The notes below the pieces were generated by a model, which was not told where the DNA came from, did not search any database, and saw only the letters and a list, made by a program, of their open reading frames with translations. Of a stretch of 53,608 nt of DNA, positions 52,112-53,608 are shown piece after piece. This DNA comes from Stutzerimonas stutzeri (lineage in GTDB: Bacteria; Pseudomonadota; Gammaproteobacteria; Pseudomonadales; Pseudomonadaceae): contig NZ_JANGEY010000017.1 in assembly GCF_024451105.1 (NCBI RefSeq), forward strand, positions 1-53,608, written 5' to 3'. The position numbers and the translations under genes are program-made. Positions within the stretch are counted from its first letter, which is position 1, and every line of letters begins with the position of its first letter.

Positions 52112-53311
52112 ATGAGGTCGGTCGAAGAGCAGCTGGCGCTGATCAAGCGCGGCGCGGAGGAGATTCTGGTCGAGGCGGAACTGGTGGCCAAGCTGCAGCG
52201 CGGCAAGCCCCTGCGAATCAAGGCCGGTTTCGATCCGACCGCGCCGGATCTGCATCTCGGGCACACCGTGCTGATCAACAAGCTTCGTCAGTTTCAGGAG
52301 CTCGGCCATCAGGTCGTCTTCCTGATCGGTGACTTCACCGGGATGATCGGCGATCCCAGCGGCAAGAACGCCACCCGCCCACCGCTGACTCGTGAGCAGG
52401 TGCTGGAGAATGCCGAGACCTACAAGGCGCAGGTATTCAAGATTCTCGATCCGGCGAAGACCGAGGTGGCCTTCAACTCCAGCTGGATGGATCGACTGTC
52501 GCCGGCCGACTTCATTCGCCTCGCATCGCAGTACACCGTGGCGCGAATGCTCGAGCGTGACGACTTCCACAAGCGCTATGCCGGCAACCAGTCGATCGCC
52601 ATCCATGAGTTCCTCTATCCGCTGGTGCAGGGTTACGACTCGGTCGCGCTGCGTGCCGACGTCGAGCTGGGCGGTACCGATCAGAAGTTCAACCTGCTGA
52701 TGGGGCGCGAGCTGCAGCGCGCCTACGGTCAGGAGTCGCAGGTCATCCTCACCATGCCGCTGCTGGAGGGGGTGGATGGGGTGAAAAAGATGTCCAAGTC
52801 GCTGGGCAACTACATCGGCATCCAGGAAGCGCCTGGCGTGATGTACAGCAAGCTGGTGTCCATACCCGACTCTCTGATGTGGCGCTATTTCGAGCTGCTG
52901 AGCTTCCGCCCGATGGCGGAGATCGAAGAGTTCCGCAGCGACATCGAGCGCGGCACCAATCCGCGCGACATCAAGATCAAGCTGGCCGAGGAGATCGTGG
53001 CGCGCTTCCACGGCGAGGAGGCTGCTGCTGCGGCGCATCGCTCCGCAGGCAATCGCCTCAAGGATGGTGAGTTGCCCGAGGACCTGCCCGAGGTTGAGTT
53101 GCTATCGGCGGAGCCTCTGTCGGTGGCTGCAGTGCTCAACAAGGCGGGATTGGCCAGGAATGCGGCCACGGCGCGCGATATGCTCAATGCCGGTAGCGTC
53201 AAGGTGGATGGTGCCGTGGTGGATCGCGACTTCGTCTTTTCGCCGGGCGAGAGCTATGTCTGTCAGGCCGGCAAGAAGGCATTTGCGCGCATCACTCTGC
53301 ACGCCGAATGA
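52112..53311 (+). CDS. tyrS: Tyrosyl-tRNA synthetase
   Basis: 399 aa, matching the P. aeruginosa enzyme beside the rRNA operon. It charges tRNA-Tyr. The class I motifs are HLGH (48-51) and KMSKS (226-230). The C-terminal S4-like RNA-binding domain (about 335-399) has the [17 protein letters not shown] segment. ATG 52112 gives the family start [14 protein letters not shown]; an earlier in-frame ATG at 52094 would add six residues. Pseudomonads often have two tyrosine enzymes, and this is the long-KMSKS type (TyrZ-like), as its KMSKS is preceded by Lys. It is divergent from mepM. Confidence 0.95.
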   Translation: MRSVEEQLALIKRGAEEILVEAELVAKLQRGKPLRIKAGFDPTAPDLHLGHTVLINKLRQFQELGHQVVFLIGDFTGMIGDPSGKNATRPPLTREQVLENAETYKAQVFKILDPAKTEVAFNSSWMDRLSPADFIRLASQYTVARMLERDDFHKRYAGNQSIAIHEFLYPLVQGYDSVALRADVELGGTDQKFNLLMGRELQRAYGQESQVILTMPLLEGVDGVKKMSKSLGNYIGIQEAPGVMYSKLVSIPDSLMWRYFELLSFRPMAEIEEFRSDIERGTNPRDIKIKLAEEIVARFHGEEAAAAAHRSAGNRLKDGELPEDLPEVELLSAEPLSVAAVLNKAGLARNAATARDMLNAGSVKVDGAVVDRDFVFSPGESYVCQAGKKAFARITLHAE

Positions 53312-53329
53312 GTTCTCTACAAAAAGTCG

Positions 53330-53357
53330 TTGACGCCTGCGCGAAGGCGTCTATAAT
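53330..53357 (+). promoter_or_regulatory. rRNA operon promoter P1
   Basis: -35 TTGACG (53330-53335), 16-bp spacer, -10 TATAAT (53352-53357), followed by the GC-rich discriminator GCGCCCC. This is a near-consensus promoter with the discriminator of stringently controlled rRNA genes. AAAAAG just upstream may be a small UP-like element. It starts 18 bp after tyrS. Confidence 0.85.
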
Positions 53358-53363
53358 GCGCCC

Positions 53364-53608
53364 CACTTCCGGCGACGAGCTGATCGAAAAAGCCTTGTAA
53401 ATCAAGTGCTTGGCTTGATGAGTGAGATGTCGGGGTGGTGCGGGGCAGCAGGTTCTTGGGCTGCTCGGCAAGTCTTCCGGTGGTCGTGTTGCGAGTCGAC
53501 AGGTCGTTCGGTAGATGAAGTGGAGGGGGTTGACGGCGGCGCTGGTTGCTGTATGATTTCTCTCCCTTGCTTCGGTGGCGGGTTTGTCCGCTGAGGCGCA
53601 AGCGGTTG
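53364..53608 (+). other. 5' leader of an rRNA operon (16S gene expected beyond the window)
   Basis: There is no gene in 53312-53608. Two promoters face right and the rest reads as untranslated leader. A small frame (53406-53594) has no family likeness. The last bases, GAGGCGCAAGCGGTTG, resemble the pseudomonad rrn leader that runs on to boxA and 16S. In P. aeruginosa tyrS is followed by a 16S rRNA gene. No mature rRNA sequence is inside the window. Confidence 0.7.
53530..53557 (+). promoter_or_regulatory. rRNA operon promoter P2
   Basis: -35 TTGACG (53530-53535), 16-bp spacer, -10 TATGAT (53552-53557), then TTCTCTCCC. The -35 box is exactly 200 bp after that of P1 and both have the same 16-bp spacing. 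Tandem promoters are usual ahead of rRNA genes. Confidence 0.75.

Noticed and set aside
53406-53594. 62-codon frame in the rRNA leader
   Set aside because: It lies between two rRNA promoters, has no ribosome-binding site and no family likeness.

Overview
The window is core chromosome of a GC-rich gammaproteobacterium of the Pseudomonadaceae. The gene order follows what I remember of the P. aeruginosa stretch from rmcA/rpoD to tyrS and the adjoining rRNA operon. Proteins typical of that group (RpoD, Vfr, AmgK/MurU, the Agt transporter, SpeD, TyrS) are full length. I see no CRISPR array, no intact insertion sequence and no prophage.

Layout. (1) 1-530: left edge, with the first ~75 codons of a broken type I restriction methylase gene (hsdM), three GCATGTGG repeats and tRNA-Ile(CAU). 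This looks like the worn end of a mobile element next to a tRNA 3' end. (2) 634-8108, minus strand: an RmcA-like c-di-GMP protein without its usual periplasmic binding domain, then the macromolecular synthesis operon rpsU-dnaG-rpoD with its promoter, two tandem terminators inside it and a terminator after rpoD. (3) 8225-12073: tsaD, plsY, folB-folK and cca. (4) 12160-17003, minus: yeaG-yeaH-spoVR stress cluster with a possible sigma-54 promoter. (5) 17243-24755, minus: lptD-surA-pdxA-rsmA-apaG-apaH-glpE, an almost continuous chain of overlapping genes for outer-membrane assembly, vitamin B6, ribosome maturation and nucleotide clean-up. (6) 24886-34990, plus: amgK-murU-djlA (cell-wall sugar recycling), then the agtSR two-component pair and the agtABCD ABC transporter (polyamine/GABA type). 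(7) 35075-40700, plus: rpe-gph, then a complete trpE-G-D-C operon behind a trp leader peptide. Here trpE and trpG are 12 bp apart; in P. aeruginosa a pyocin cluster lies between them. (8) 40719-43756: vfr, an OsmC-like gene, speD and coq7. (9) 43839-48920: a HIT hydrolase, a Ycf46-like AAA ATPase, an SDR enzyme, hemJ, and argC coupled to a coiled-coil membrane protein. (10) 49068-53311: erpA, anmK-mepM and tyrS. (11) 53312-53608: two strong sigma-70 promoters exactly 200 bp apart, almost certainly the start of an rRNA operon whose 16S gene lies beyond the window.

How it fits together. Most genes serve translation, envelope and metabolite housekeeping. Envelope and peptidoglycan functions recur (LptD, SurA, AmgK, MurU, AnmK, MepM, PlsY), and the Agt sensor sits directly after the cell-wall recycling genes. 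The best signals outside coding sequence are the trp attenuator with two Trp codons, the perfect 26-bp palindrome between agtR and agtA (a candidate AgtR operator), the yeaG sigma-54-like promoter, the tandem rpsU/dnaG terminators, the tandem rRNA promoters and the hsdM/tRNA junction. I did not find a clearly new defence or biosynthetic system. Coordinates were read by eye, and family calls rest on recognised motifs, not database searches.
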